From a virus, in the IMG/VR virus record IMGVR_UViG_3300035117_000128, positions 1 through 25,371 of that record: a stretch of DNA of 25,371 nucleotides. One strand, given 5' to 3'. Shown here piece by piece: positions 11,292 through 18,750 of the stretch. A program made the position numbers and the translations under genes. The notes beneath the pieces are model-generated. The model was not told the DNA's origin and searched no databases. It was given only the letters and a program-made list of their open reading frames with translations. Within the stretch, counting starts at the first letter, position 1. Each line of letters starts with the position of its first letter.

Positions 11292-11527
11292 TAGTCCTCA
11301 TCTTTACGGCGGCGACGGGGGGCGGGCCGAAAAGCCAGCGGTATGACAAACCAGGCGCCTAACACGACACCACAGACGAGTGCCACGCCGGCGTTGTACT
11401 CGGGCCGGATGAGGACCAGCAGCAGGCCAGCAGCCAGCACGATCAGGGTCACCAGCACCTGGCACACCATGCGGGTGATGGTCACCGACGCCGGCTCGTG
11501 CCACTCTTCGGACGGCGCGTCAGACAA
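11291..11527 (-). CDS. Two-span membrane protein, candidate holin
   Basis: 78 aa if TTG 11527 is used; an ATG or GTG about 57 nt further in would give a shorter product. Residues about 18-40 (TRMVCQVLVTLIVLAAGLLL) and 44-66 (NAGVALVCGVVLGAWFVIPL) are membrane spans. The C-terminus is strongly charged (RPAPRRRRKDED). Small size, two spans and a charged cytoplasmic tail fit class II holins. The gene overlaps the lysin stop by a few bases, so lysin and holin would be made together. Confidence 0.7.
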   Translation of the reverse strand: MSDAPSEEWHEPASVTITRMVCQVLVTLIVLAAGLLLVLIRPEYNAGVALVCGVVLGAWFVIPLAFRPAPRRRRKDED

Positions 11528-11942
11528 CCGACACCACGCTGAACGCCCCCAGGCGATTGAAGTCCGCGCGCGACAGCACGTCCCATATTCCACAGTAGCC
11601 GGGCGCACTGTTGGCTATCCAGAGGTTCGCGCCTTGCACGCCGCGCAGAGCAACCCAGTGGTAATAAGCGGCCCCCGACATCATGCCTGTGGTGCTCTGC
11701 GCGATCTCGTACACCGCGTCGAAGTCGAGCCAGCCCTGCTCACTCCCCAGGCCGTAGTCGCCGAGCACGCGCTGGAGCTGCGCGCCCGAGCCGTCCATCA
11801 ACCCGTAAGTCGAGTTGATGTTGTTCGGGTAGCCGATCTCGTAAACGGTGCGTTCACGGTCGCTGCCGCGGCACCCGGTCGACTCGAGCACCCAATCCAG
11901 ACTGCACGAGGAACACGTCCAGGAGTAGACCTGCGGCGCCAT
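11520..11942 (-). CDS. C39/papain-like cysteine peptidase, putative lysin (in-frame part)
   Basis: 140 aa from ATG 11942, but the frame is open back to 11999 without a start codon, adding EGYEDEPPPATVGWNPYLA. The fold resembles C39/papain-like peptidases. Candidate nucleophile Cys10 or Cys13 is in SWTCSSCSLDWVLE, His95 in YYHWVALRG, and Asn111 in LWIANS. Such enzymes cut peptide bonds in peptidoglycan or process proteins, and the place before a holin-like gene favours lysin. GWNPYLAMAPQVY reads as part of the same domain, so the ATG at 11942 is probably not the real start and the protein may begin in the gene at 12180. Confidence 0.7.
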   Translation of the reverse strand: MAPQVYSWTCSSCSLDWVLESTGCRGSDRERTVYEIGYPNNINSTYGLMDGSGAQLQRVLGDYGLGSEQGWLDFDAVYEIAQSTTGMMSGAAYYHWVALRGVQGANLWIANSAPGYCGIWDVLSRADFNRLGAFSVVSVV

Positions 11943-11996
11943 CGCGAGGTACGGGTTCCAGCCGACCGTAGCCGGCGGTGGCTCATCTTCATAGCC

Positions 11997-12003
11997 CTCA
12001 AAA
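11997..12003 (-). other. Candidate +1 programmed frameshift or indel (TTT TGA G)
   Basis: On the minus strand the 60-aa ORF ends CCC TTT TGA. Slipping +1 on TTT-T skips one T and continues as GAG GGC TAT into the peptidase frame. A slow TGA after a slippery TTT is like the CTT-TGA site of release factor 2. The result would be a 219-aa protein. A one-base sequencing or assembly error in the T-run would give the same picture. Confidence 0.6.
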
Positions 12004-12180
12004 GGGCGTCCGTTTTACGGCGTTCTCGCTTTCGTACCAGTAATAGATAGCGTCGCGTGCGAACGTCTGACTGACCTTGTCGCCCTCGCGCAAGACGACA
12101 AACTGCTCGTCCCCGCGCGGCTCGTCGGCATTGTCGGCGATGGCTTGCGCCACGCCCGGTCCGATCGAATAGTCCGTCAC
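11998..12180 (-). CDS. 60-aa lysin N-terminal domain, probably joined to the peptidase
   Basis: Starts at a GTG that overlaps the upstream stop (GTGA) and ends TTT TGA. The sequence GPGVAQAIADNADEPRGDEQ, VVLREGDKVSQTFA and DAIYYWYESENAVKR looks like the N-terminal module that precedes C39-like domains in related proteins. That is a recollection, not a search. On its own it is a small alpha/beta unit without catalytic residues. See the frameshift entry for the join to the peptidase. Confidence 0.65.
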   Translation of the reverse strand: MTDYSIGPGVAQAIADNADEPRGDEQFVVLREGDKVSQTFARDAIYYWYESENAVKRTPF

Positions 12181-12497
12181 CCCAGCGCTCCGAACTTCGA
12201 TTCGAGATACGCCACCAGCGCATCGCGCAACTCGTCAGTTGTCGAGCCGAGCGGCACCGCCTTGATCGTCGCCAGATGATCGGTTTGTGTTTGTGTCTGA
12301 CTGGCGAAAAACGACTCCACGATCGGCTGCGCAGCGGGTGGCAGTGCCACGTGCTGACCACTCTCGTCGTAGGTATAGATGACCATGCTGTAGAGCGCGT
12401 CGGTGCCGATCCCATTGGATACATCGAACCCCGCCTGCGCCAGATTGTCCTCCAACGGCACCAGGTCGAGCGGCGGCATTGGCACAACCTGCGTCAT
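12177..12497 (-). CDS. Hypothetical protein between tail and lysin genes
   Basis: 106 aa from ATG 12497, overlapping the tail-protein stop (TGATG); the ATG at 12572 would add 25 residues that only shadow that gene. It is Pro- and Gln-rich at the start (VVPMPPLDLVPLEDNLAQAG), then SMVIYTYDESGQHVALPPAA, and a C-terminal helix (TTDELRDALVAYLESKFGAL). There is no signal or membrane segment. Its location suggests a tail accessory or lysin chaperone, but no family is recognised. Confidence 0.7.
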   Translation of the reverse strand: MTQVVPMPPLDLVPLEDNLAQAGFDVSNGIGTDALYSMVIYTYDESGQHVALPPAAQPIVESFFASQTQTQTDHLATIKAVPLGSTTDELRDALVAYLESKFGALG

Positions 12498-13111
12498 CAG
12501 TGCAACTCCAGTCCAGTCAGTACACGGCGGGTCGAATCGGTGTACAGCGTGCCAGCGTTGAGGATGCTCCACTGCCCGTGAAGGATGTGCGCTCCAGCCG
12601 ACAACGCAAACACCCAGTGAATTGTGACTATTTGATACACCGTCGGATTACCGATGGTGAAGAGGTTGGTGGCACTCCCGTCCAGGGCGAGATTGAAGAC
12701 AGCCAGGGTGTTACTCACCGACCCGGTCACGATCACTGTTGCGGTCAACGAGGCCAGAAGTTGCCCGGCTACTGGCGACGTGAAGCTAATGAGCATGTCG
12801 GGAATGTCGACCGGGGTGGCCGAAGTGGTACTGGGCGTCGCTGTCGCGCCACTCGCCTGGTGCTGGATAACGGCTGCATTCGGCGCCAGGTCAACGGCTT
12901 GAATGGTCCCGTCGGCAATCATGGCGCTGGTGATCGACCCCGCTGCGATCCCAGCAGCGGCCACTGGTAGTCCCAGGCCTGGCGCGTGCGTGTGCTGGTC
13001 GACCGCCAGCGCCAGCGTCTGGATGTCCTCTTTGTGGAAAAGATCCGCCGCAGCCGTCGCGTACGGAAATGCCAATCCGCCGGAGAAGTTTGTTGCAACA
13101 GTTCTCGCCAT
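12497..13111 (-). CDS. Tail fibre / receptor-binding-like virion protein
   Basis: 204 aa from ATG 13111 with a strong GGGAGGT site. The first part (about 1-60) is Ala/Gly-rich and ends in SITSAMIADGTIQAVDLAPN, a repeat seen in trimeric tail fibres. Residues about 105-200 are strand-rich and Ser/Thr-rich (LISFTSPVAGQLLASLTATV, VFNLALDGSATNLFTIG, AHILHGQWSILNAGTLYTD), like the jelly-roll heads of fibre tips. It follows the large tail protein and would sit at the end of the tail, perhaps contacting the host. Confidence 0.7.
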   Translation of the reverse strand: MARTVATNFSGGLAFPYATAAADLFHKEDIQTLALAVDQHTHAPGLGLPVAAAGIAAGSITSAMIADGTIQAVDLAPNAAVIQHQASGATATPSTTSATPVDIPDMLISFTSPVAGQLLASLTATVIVTGSVSNTLAVFNLALDGSATNLFTIGNPTVYQIVTIHWVFALSAGAHILHGQWSILNAGTLYTDSTRRVLTGLELH

Positions 13112-13125
13112 TTATCTGGACCTCC

Positions 13126-15078
13126 CTAGACCCACTGCACTGCCTTGACCCTGAGCGAGCCGCGCCACTGGCGGCCAATCTCGTCGAAGCTCTGCAACAA
13201 GGAATACTCCGTAAACATCAACTGCTGCGTCGTCTCGTCCGGCAGCGTGACGTTGACGGCTCCAGGCGTGTCGACCGCGGCCTCGATCAACTTCTGGATC
13301 TGGGTGCGACCCATCCTGATCGGCACCCCGTCCCTGCGCACCAGGCCGTCCGCACACAGAATGTCCGCCTGGAATTCCATGATCCGTTGCGGCCGCAACG
13401 CGTGGCCCAGACTCACGCCCGACACCAGCGGCGACGCGGTGTTGACCGTGTTGTGGAGGTGCACTCTGAGAGCGGCCAGGGTGCAGGACGCGGTGATCGG
13501 GAATTTGACGCGGTCGTAGACCGGCGTGTTGAACGTATGCGCCAGCGCCGTGAACGTCGTGCTCGGCGTGGGATCGAGCTTGTACTCGAGCGTCACGTAG
13601 TTGCTCGCGTCGATCTTTGGCCCCGTCACGCTGAAGTGGCGCAAGCTCTTCTGGCTGGCGTGGTAGCCGGCGTGCCACAACGGCAGATCGATCCACCCGT
13701 CGCCGACAAAATAGCGATAGGCCGAACACCCCGCCGGATTGGGCGTGCACGGGTTGATCATCCAGCCAATGCTGCCGTCGCTAAAGCCGATGTACGTCCG
13801 CGTGTGCCCCGCCGCCTGGCCGACCTGCGACACGAACAGGTGCTGAATCGCTCGATTCACGAACGGGATGCTGACCGAGCCATGCCAGGCGTCGATGTGG
13901 ACAGGTTCGCCCGTACCCTGACTCCCCAACGCGGTCACGAGTGTGCTCGCTCGAGGTCCGCGAACGCCTTGAGCAACCCACGCGCCGAACTTGCACAGGT
14001 AGCCCGTATTGGAGTCCTTATCGAGCAGCGCCGCATAGGCAAACATCGACTCGACACCGGCAAAGGCGGTCACCGCACCAGAGACGGCGCCCGTGTTGCT
14101 GGACAGGTCGTCAGGCCCCACGCTCGTCCAGGACAGGTCAGGGTCCAGTCTGCCCAGCGAATTGCCGTAGGCCACGTACAGACCGTTTTCGAAGGTGCCC
14201 CAGCGCCGGCCGTTGTCGGGCAGGTCGGCGTACCGCAGGAACGGGAACAGCTCGCGATCGTTGCCGGCGGCGTCAAGCGTGTACAGCCCGTCCGTCTTGG
14301 CGACGACCAGCGTGCCGCCCGCGGTGACCAGCAGGGACGTGATCGCCGAGGACTTGTCACCCGTCCTGAAGATCAGCGAGGTGTAATTCGCTTCGTTGGT
14401 CGGGTCGGCATTGGTGTCCAGTTTTCGCAGACGGTTGGTGTCGTCCGCCCACCAGAACTCTTTGCCCACCACCGTGAAGGCAAGCGCGGTGAACGTCGCC
14501 ATCGCGGTATACGCAGCACCGTCGGACGTCCACTGCGCGACGCCGCTCGAGAGCGCGAAAAACGCACGCTGCACGCCATCGAAATTCGACGTGAACACGA
14601 CAACGTCGATGATCGGCTGCGGGAACGTCTTGACCACCGACCACGTATCGGTTGTGCCCGCCGCCTTCTTGAGGACGTTCGCCCCATTGGTGGCGTACAG
14701 CGACGTCCCGATCTCGAAGAACTTGCCGATACCCCTGGCCGCATCCACACCCGCCGCGGTGTACGTGGTGATCTCCGGGCCGAGCATCCACGGCCAGACC
14801 GACAGGTCGACCGCGTTTGCCGCGGTGTAGCGCTGGTCGTCCCACTTCTCCTGGATCGCCAACCCGAGGCCGAGCGTGAGCTGCTGGAAGGGCTCCTCGC
14901 GGTCGTTGGTCGGATTCGCGCCGGCGTACGAGTAATCGGGCGGCGCGACCTGGTTGATCGACTGCGTCTCGACCGACACCAGCGCCGGCTGGCCTGCCTG
15001 GGGTGAGCCGATCAAGAAGCCCGTGCCGGAAATAATGACGTGAAACGGATACGGGCTGCGCTTCGCGTATACGGACAC
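13126..15078 (-). CDS. Large tail protein, propeller-like
   Basis: 650 aa from a GTG that shares a base with the upstream stop (TAGTG). The middle (about 90-380) is a run of short strands and Trp/Gly/Asp-rich turns resembling a beta-propeller: DLSVWPWMLGPEITTYTAAG, GTSLYATNGANVLKKAAG, EFWWADDTNRLRKLDTN, KTDGLYTLDAAGNDRELFP. The C-terminal part (about 400-650) ends with VLCADGLVRRDGVPIRMGRT and SFDEIGRQWRGSLRVKAVQW. The latter resembles the final part of other phage tail proteins. It probably forms the tail knob or the fibre attachment ring. The propeller call is by pattern. Confidence 0.6.
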   Translation of the reverse strand: MSVYAKRSPYPFHVIISGTGFLIGSPQAGQPALVSVETQSINQVAPPDYSYAGANPTNDREEPFQQLTLGLGLAIQEKWDDQRYTAANAVDLSVWPWMLGPEITTYTAAGVDAARGIGKFFEIGTSLYATNGANVLKKAAGTTDTWSVVKTFPQPIIDVVVFTSNFDGVQRAFFALSSGVAQWTSDGAAYTAMATFTALAFTVVGKEFWWADDTNRLRKLDTNADPTNEANYTSLIFRTGDKSSAITSLLVTAGGTLVVAKTDGLYTLDAAGNDRELFPFLRYADLPDNGRRWGTFENGLYVAYGNSLGRLDPDLSWTSVGPDDLSSNTGAVSGAVTAFAGVESMFAYAALLDKDSNTGYLCKFGAWVAQGVRGPRASTLVTALGSQGTGEPVHIDAWHGSVSIPFVNRAIQHLFVSQVGQAAGHTRTYIGFSDGSIGWMINPCTPNPAGCSAYRYFVGDGWIDLPLWHAGYHASQKSLRHFSVTGPKIDASNYVTLEYKLDPTPSTTFTALAHTFNTPVYDRVKFPITASCTLAALRVHLHNTVNTASPLVSGVSLGHALRPQRIMEFQADILCADGLVRRDGVPIRMGRTQIQKLIEAAVDTPGAVNVTLPDETTQQLMFTEYSLLQSFDEIGRQWRGSLRVKAVQWV

Positions 15079-16097
15079 TAGACCCTCACCGCGGGCCCGA
15101 AGTTGCGCTGCCGATACAGCTTCTTTTGTGGCATATCCGCCACGAGATGCTCACGTACGAGGTCGTTGAACGCCGCAACCGCACTCATCTGATCTCGGAT
15201 CAACCGCTGATTCGCCGCCGGCTCGAGCAGGTGTCCGAACTGGCGCCAACCCGCGACCAGCGCGGCGGCCGCGGCCCAACCCGCCGTCACCGGTGCCTCG
15301 TCTGTCTCGAGGCTCAACCCCGTCTGCTCACCCCACACGCCACCACTCGCGCGACAGTGGTCATACGACCGCTTCAGACAGCGCAGGTAGATGAGATCGC
15401 CGGCGTTGAACGTCTGGCTCCCCGTATTGAGATAGAAGGTGCCGCCGTCGCGCTCGACCTGGCCGAAGATCCTGCGCTCGAAGGGATCTTGCAGGTTGCG
15501 GTCCTCGCCTGCCGCCAATAATCCAACCTGGAGCACGTTGCCAGTATCGATCAGCCACGGCGCCACCGCGGTGAGGTCATGCCGGCTCGTCAGGATGGTC
15601 GGAATGCACGCGACCTCGACCACCACCCAGCAATGCCGCAGCCCCTCGTTGATCAGACGCGTCGACGTCGGCGCGTCAAACGGACCAAGGATCTCGAAGC
15701 GCTCGCCTGGCCCGATCGGCGTGCTGCCCTCGAGCTGGACGTAGTTGTATTGCTCCATGTCGTGGTAGGTCAGCGCTTCCAGAAAGCCATAGGTCGTGCC
15801 GAGCGCGTCAGCGTACGGGCTATTGGTCCACGGCAGGTCAGGCGTAATCGTGCCCGTCGACGGCTCGTACGCCATCACGTAGCGACTGCGATCGGTGAGG
15901 AGCACGGCGCTCGGGCGATACAGCGGACGATCGATCAGTTGGTCCTGCTGCGGAATGCCGGACTGGATCGGATACGCCAGGCACACCAGTTTGGTCACGT
16001 CCGAGCCAATCATCGCCCGCAGGTCGTAGCTATCCAGCCCGATGAACGGACCAGCTTCCTGCGACAGACTCGAGCGGTACTGGCTGAGTGTCGGCAT
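15078..16097 (-). CDS. Virion protein, role not identified
   Basis: 339 aa from ATG 16097. There is no signal peptide. Motifs include GPFIGLDSYDLRAMIGSDV, DRSRYVMAYEPSTGTITPDL, GPGERFEILGPFDAPTSTRL and FYLNTGSQTFNAGDLIYLRC. The C-terminal half is helical (AGWAAAAALVAGWRQFGHLL, then MSAVAAFNDLVREHLVAD). Its place between the small tail genes and the 650-aa tail protein suggests a neck, tail-tube or adaptor part. I cannot name the family. Confidence 0.65.
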   Translation of the reverse strand: MPTLSQYRSSLSQEAGPFIGLDSYDLRAMIGSDVTKLVCLAYPIQSGIPQQDQLIDRPLYRPSAVLLTDRSRYVMAYEPSTGTITPDLPWTNSPYADALGTTYGFLEALTYHDMEQYNYVQLEGSTPIGPGERFEILGPFDAPTSTRLINEGLRHCWVVVEVACIPTILTSRHDLTAVAPWLIDTGNVLQVGLLAAGEDRNLQDPFERRIFGQVERDGGTFYLNTGSQTFNAGDLIYLRCLKRSYDHCRASGGVWGEQTGLSLETDEAPVTAGWAAAAALVAGWRQFGHLLEPAANQRLIRDQMSAVAAFNDLVREHLVADMPQKKLYRQRNFGPAVRV

Positions 16098-16106
16098 GGT
16101 GACTCC

Positions 16107-16214
16107 CTAGCGCACCAACAACAACGGCGGCGGGCTACTCGATGCCCCAGCGAGGACCAGGAGCGGCGCGACCGTAACTGGCGCGAGCTGCAGCGGCGGC
16201 GCGCTACCCGCCAT
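16107..16214 (-). CDS. 35-aa Pro/Leu/Ala-rich miniprotein
   Basis: From ATG 16214, with AAGGA six bases upstream, to TAG 16107-16109, 9 nt before the next start. The sequence is low complexity (APPLQLAPVTVAPLLVLAGA, then SSSPPPLLLV). Hydrophobic and Pro-rich stretches could form a membrane-active or assembly peptide. The good ribosome site and close spacing to the next gene favour a real gene, but the HNH insertion next to its start means it could also be the remnant of a longer one. Confidence 0.5.
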   Translation of the reverse strand: MAGSAPPLQLAPVTVAPLLVLAGASSSPPPLLLVR

Positions 16215-16221
16215 ACAATGT

Positions 16222-16237
16222 CCTTGAATGTTCAAGG
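16222..16237. repeat. 7-bp palindrome over the HNH start codon
   Basis: CCTTGAA-TG-TTCAAGG, perfect arms around a TG, covering the HNH start codon (ATG at 16228). It could be an operator for the HNH gene, a hairpin hiding its start codon, or the trace of an insertion junction. On the minus strand the AAGGA of the 35-aa gene lies in the same repeat, so both genes may be linked. Confidence 0.65.
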
Positions 16238-16764
16238 CCGAAATCTGGCTGCCGGTCGCCGGCTACGAGGACACCTACGAGGTGTCGGACTACGGACGCG
16301 TCAGGCGTTTGACTGGCTATCGACGTGCCACCTGGCCCGGTCGAATGCTGAAAACCTATCTGACGACTCACTATCCAAGCGTCGGGCTGTGGCGTAGCAA
16401 CACCCGCTCGACAGCGTATGTGCATCGTCTTGTGGCAGCGGCGTTTCTCGGACCGCCGCCATCTCCGTCGCACGAGGTCAATCACCTCGACGGCGTGCGG
16501 ACGAACAACCACGTCAACAATCTTGACTGGACTACCTCGAGCGGCAACAAGCTGCATGCGTACACGACTGGCCTCACGCCAGACAGACGACTCGCGCGCG
16601 GAGACCGTCACGGCAACTCCAAACTGACCGATGCGCAGGTTGAGCAGATCCGCGCCGCGCCAGCCAGCGTGCGGAGCGTGGATCTGGCACGAGAGATGGG
16701 CGTCAGCATTTCGCTCATCAGCAAGATCCGCCTCGGCCACCATCGATTGCCTCATCCCCCGTAA
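16228..16764 (+). CDS. Free-standing NUMOD4-HNH homing endonuclease
   Basis: 178 aa. NUMOD4 lies at about 5-30 (EIWLPVAGYEDTYEVSDYGR). The HNH core runs from YVHRLVAAAF with His66 through EVNHLDGVRTNNHVNNLDW (Asn85-His86, Asn94/98). A C-terminal DNA-binding part has GDRHGNSKLTDAQVEQI and an HTH-like helix pair at about 150-170 (VDLAREMGVSISLISKIRLG). It would nick or cut a specific site and spread by copying itself. It is encoded antisense to the late operon, overlaps the neighbouring 62-aa gene by 13 nt and starts inside a palindrome, as expected for an inserted selfish gene. Confidence 0.92.
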   Translation: MFKAEIWLPVAGYEDTYEVSDYGRVRRLTGYRRATWPGRMLKTYLTTHYPSVGLWRSNTRSTAYVHRLVAAAFLGPPPSPSHEVNHLDGVRTNNHVNNLDWTTSSGNKLHAYTTGLTPDRRLARGDRHGNSKLTDAQVEQIRAAPASVRSVDLAREMGVSISLISKIRLGHHRLPHPP

Positions 16765-16940
16765 GTCAGGTCCTCGAGCGAGTTCGGCACCAGCGCCTTG
16801 AGTGTCTGCCAATCATCGGGCAACGTTAGTGTCACGACCGTGCCAGACGGAAGCCTGGCACTCACGATCAGCTTGCCGGTATGCACCCACGTCCCATCGG
16901 TCTGCTGGCCGCCGACCAGCGTGTACTCAGACGTGGACAT
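16752..16940 (-). CDS. Hypothetical 62-aa virion-associated protein
   Basis: 62 aa from ATG 16940. It is strand-rich with a ladder of Thr/Ser and Gly: YTLVGGQQTDGTWVHTGKL, VSARLPSGTVVTLTLPDDWQ, LKALVPNSLEDLTYGG. It may be a compact beta-sandwich, part of a tail decoration. Its 5' end overlaps the upstream gene's 3' end by 14 nt. No family is recognised. Confidence 0.65.
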   Translation of the reverse strand: MSTSEYTLVGGQQTDGTWVHTGKLIVSARLPSGTVVTLTLPDDWQTLKALVPNSLEDLTYGG

Positions 16941-17382
16941 TGGTCACCTTCGCACCAGGTCGCTTGATGACGATGCTGGCACGCACCCCACCCTGCGAGG
17001 CGCGATTGTCCCTGCGGTACACCGCGGCTTCGATGGCCACATACGCGCGCCGATAGTCGGCGTCGCTGGTCAACCTGAGCTCGCGCATGCCATCAACTTG
17101 CGGCAAGCTAAGCCACCAGTCGCCGTCGATCACGTCGGGCGTGTTGGCATCGCCGACCATCGGGTCACCGTCCAGACAGTAGCCGTCGCGTTCGATCTTG
17201 ATATCCCGCACGACGCCCTCGAGCAGCCGGCACGCGCGGTCGACCTCGACCTGGTTCTGGCAGTAGCGCACGTTGTGGCCGGCGTACGTCAACCTGAAAA
17301 AGCCCGAGCCGAAGACACAGTCGGGCCGATGCACCACTCCCGTGACACTCAGGTACTCGGTCCGCCCGTGCTCGTCGATCAT
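16927..17382 (-). CDS. Hypothetical virion protein
   Basis: 151 aa from ATG 17382, two bases after the FN3 gene stop; a longer frame upstream only shadows the FN3 gene. Strand-rich parts include RTEYLSVTGVVHRPDCVFGS, FFRLTYAGHNVRYCQNQVEV, RLLEGVVRDIKIERDGYCL and DGDWWLSLPQVDGMRELRLT. It has three or four Cys. The order in the operon suggests a tail or neck component. The fold and family are unknown to me. Confidence 0.7.
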   Translation of the reverse strand: MIDEHGRTEYLSVTGVVHRPDCVFGSGFFRLTYAGHNVRYCQNQVEVDRACRLLEGVVRDIKIERDGYCLDGDPMVGDANTPDVIDGDWWLSLPQVDGMRELRLTSDADYRRAYVAIEAAVYRRDNRASQGGVRASIVIKRPGAKVTNVHV

Positions 17383-17384
17383 CG

Positions 17385-17831
17385 CTAAACCGTGACGAAG
17401 GTCCGGTCGGTGGAATAGGTGGTGATGCCGTTGGCGCTCGCACCGATGCGGTAGTGGTAGGTCGTGACCGTCGTCAGGCCGGCCAGCCCTTTGACCTGCG
17501 GACCAGTACCGGTGCCCAGCGTGTTCTGCGTCCCGTACGCCGTCGTCAAGCCGTAGTCGACCCAATTGAGCGCCTGCGCCGATAGCGTGTAGTTGATATT
17601 CACGGTCGTCGCCGTCATACCCGACGCCGAGATGGCCGTAATGGCCGGCGCCAGCGCGCTGGTCGTCGACCCATTCGGCGCGACCGCGGTTGACGCACCG
17701 GCGTCGGTCGGCCAGCCGCCAGGCCGTGCAGTACCTGGCGGCTCGTTGCCGCGCCAGTCCACGGGCGTGTGCGTCCACAAACCGCCCGCGGCGCCGACCT
17801 GGTTGGCGATCACGCCACTATCGATCGGCAT
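17385..17831 (-). CDS. Fibronectin type III-domain virion protein
   Basis: 148 aa from ATG 17831; the 57-residue basic extension of the longer frame is a shadow of the upstream gene. Residues about 57-148 fit a single FN3 domain: ITAISASGMTATTVNINYT, WVDYGLTTAYGTQNT, LTTVTTYHYRIGASANG and the final DRTFVTV strand. Phage Ig/FN3 domains usually decorate the capsid or tail and bind weakly to surfaces. The N-terminal part (about 1-55) is Gly/Pro/Ala-rich and would be the attachment arm. It overlaps the upstream gene by 14 nt. Confidence 0.8.
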   Translation of the reverse strand: MPIDSGVIANQVGAAGGLWTHTPVDWRGNEPPGTARPGGWPTDAGASTAVAPNGSTTSALAPAITAISASGMTATTVNINYTLSAQALNWVDYGLTTAYGTQNTLGTGTGPQVKGLAGLTTVTTYHYRIGASANGITTYSTDRTFVTV

Positions 17832-18135
17832 GGCTCTCCTGCTCTTCCTTGTCTTCCTTCGCGGCCCTCGTGTGCTTCTCGGTCGCGTGCGCGCGCGTCG
17901 CGGGTGGTGCGGCGCCGTTCTCCTCGTTCCACGCGACGAGGCTCTCGATGGTCTGCTCGCCCGTGATGGTGTACCCCTTCCGGATGTACACCACCGCATT
18001 GGTAGCCGCCGCCACGAAGCTCTCGCCGTCGTTCCGCAGATACGTGAAGTAGAGCGTGCCTGGCGGTGCGGGCACGTTGCCCTGCGTCGCGGACTGGATC
18101 GCCAGCGCCTGGTAATCGACCGGTGTTTCAGACAT
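17818..18135 (-). CDS. Hypothetical head/tail protein
   Basis: 105 aa from ATG 18135, overlapping the preceding stop by 8 nt. The N-terminal 70 residues are compact (VDYQALAIQSATQGNVPAPP, TLYFTYLRNDGESFVAAATN, VVYIRKGYTITGEQTIESLV). The tail is a charged Ala/Lys/Glu segment (HATEKHTRAAKEDKEEQESH), probably disordered. The position between the post-capsid gene and the FN3 gene suggests a head decoration or head-tail link. Not recognised. Confidence 0.7.
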   Translation of the reverse strand: MSETPVDYQALAIQSATQGNVPAPPGTLYFTYLRNDGESFVAAATNAVVYIRKGYTITGEQTIESLVAWNEENGAAPPATRAHATEKHTRAAKEDKEEQESHADR

Positions 18136-18748
18136 TGGCTCTCCCCCTCCGTCGAGACTCGTCGATGGGATCGTGTCCTCGGCCCTCGATGGTGGTGGCG
18201 CGCGAACCTTCAGCGCCTAGCTTGCGCTGCAGGTCCTCGAGTGTTTCGGACACTTCCACCCCGCGCAGCAACGCCGGCTCCGGCTCGCTCCGCTTCGGCG
18301 TCGTATCCACGACCCGCACCAACGTGCCACGCTCGCGGATCGACTTGATCGTTGCTTCGAGCTCGTCGATGCTCTGGTCGTCGATCCCGTCCAGGTCAAT
18401 CAGGGCAGACAGCGTCGGATCTTTGCTGTCGGCTTTCCTGATCGCGTTAATCAGGTTCGCCTTGCGCCGCTGCTCGGCAATCACCCGCGGGCGTTCGATG
18501 CGCTCCCACTCTTCGATTTCCGAGATGCTCTCGCCGCGAGCTGGTTGGTCAGCGAGTATGTGGAACCCTTTGTCCTCGTAGTACGCCCTTGACTGTGGGT
18601 CCGACTGGAGTTGGACGATATACCCGTCGGGACGGGCATACCAGCGCAAATCGTAGTTATAGTTTTTGCCGCGCTTGGGCTGGATACCGGTCCGCCCAAG
18701 CGTCTTCTCGACCATCCGGTCGGTGAAGGTTTCGGTTGGCGCCGCCAT
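18128..18748 (-). CDS. Hypothetical head-associated protein
   Basis: 206 aa from ATG 18748, two bases after the capsid stop; an ATG at 18772 would overlap the capsid gene. The N-terminal half has aromatic strands (NYNYDLRWYARPDGYIVQLQ, YYEDKGFHILADQ). The C-terminal half is a long charged helix (WERIERPRVIAEQRRKANLI, DDQSIDELEATIKSIRERGT, then VSETLEDLQRKLGAEG). It may be a head-tail joining or capsid-stabilising protein. Placing it immediately after the capsid gene is usual for such parts, but no family is recognised. Confidence 0.7.
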   Translation of the reverse strand: MAAPTETFTDRMVEKTLGRTGIQPKRGKNYNYDLRWYARPDGYIVQLQSDPQSRAYYEDKGFHILADQPARGESISEIEEWERIERPRVIAEQRRKANLINAIRKADSKDPTLSALIDLDGIDDQSIDELEATIKSIRERGTLVRVVDTTPKRSEPEPALLRGVEVSETLEDLQRKLGAEGSRATTIEGRGHDPIDESRRRGRANV

Positions 18749-18750
18749 GT

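Noticed and set aside
13069-15006. Plus-strand open frame of 645 codons
   Set aside because: It mirrors the large tail protein on the minus strand. Its composition is extremely Arg-rich (RRGVDRVVEVHSESG and similar) and shows no fold-like pattern.
16204-16812. Minus-strand frame of 202 codons opposite the HNH gene
   Set aside because: The HNH protein has unmistakable motifs on the plus strand. The minus frame has no recognisable domain and no ribosome site.
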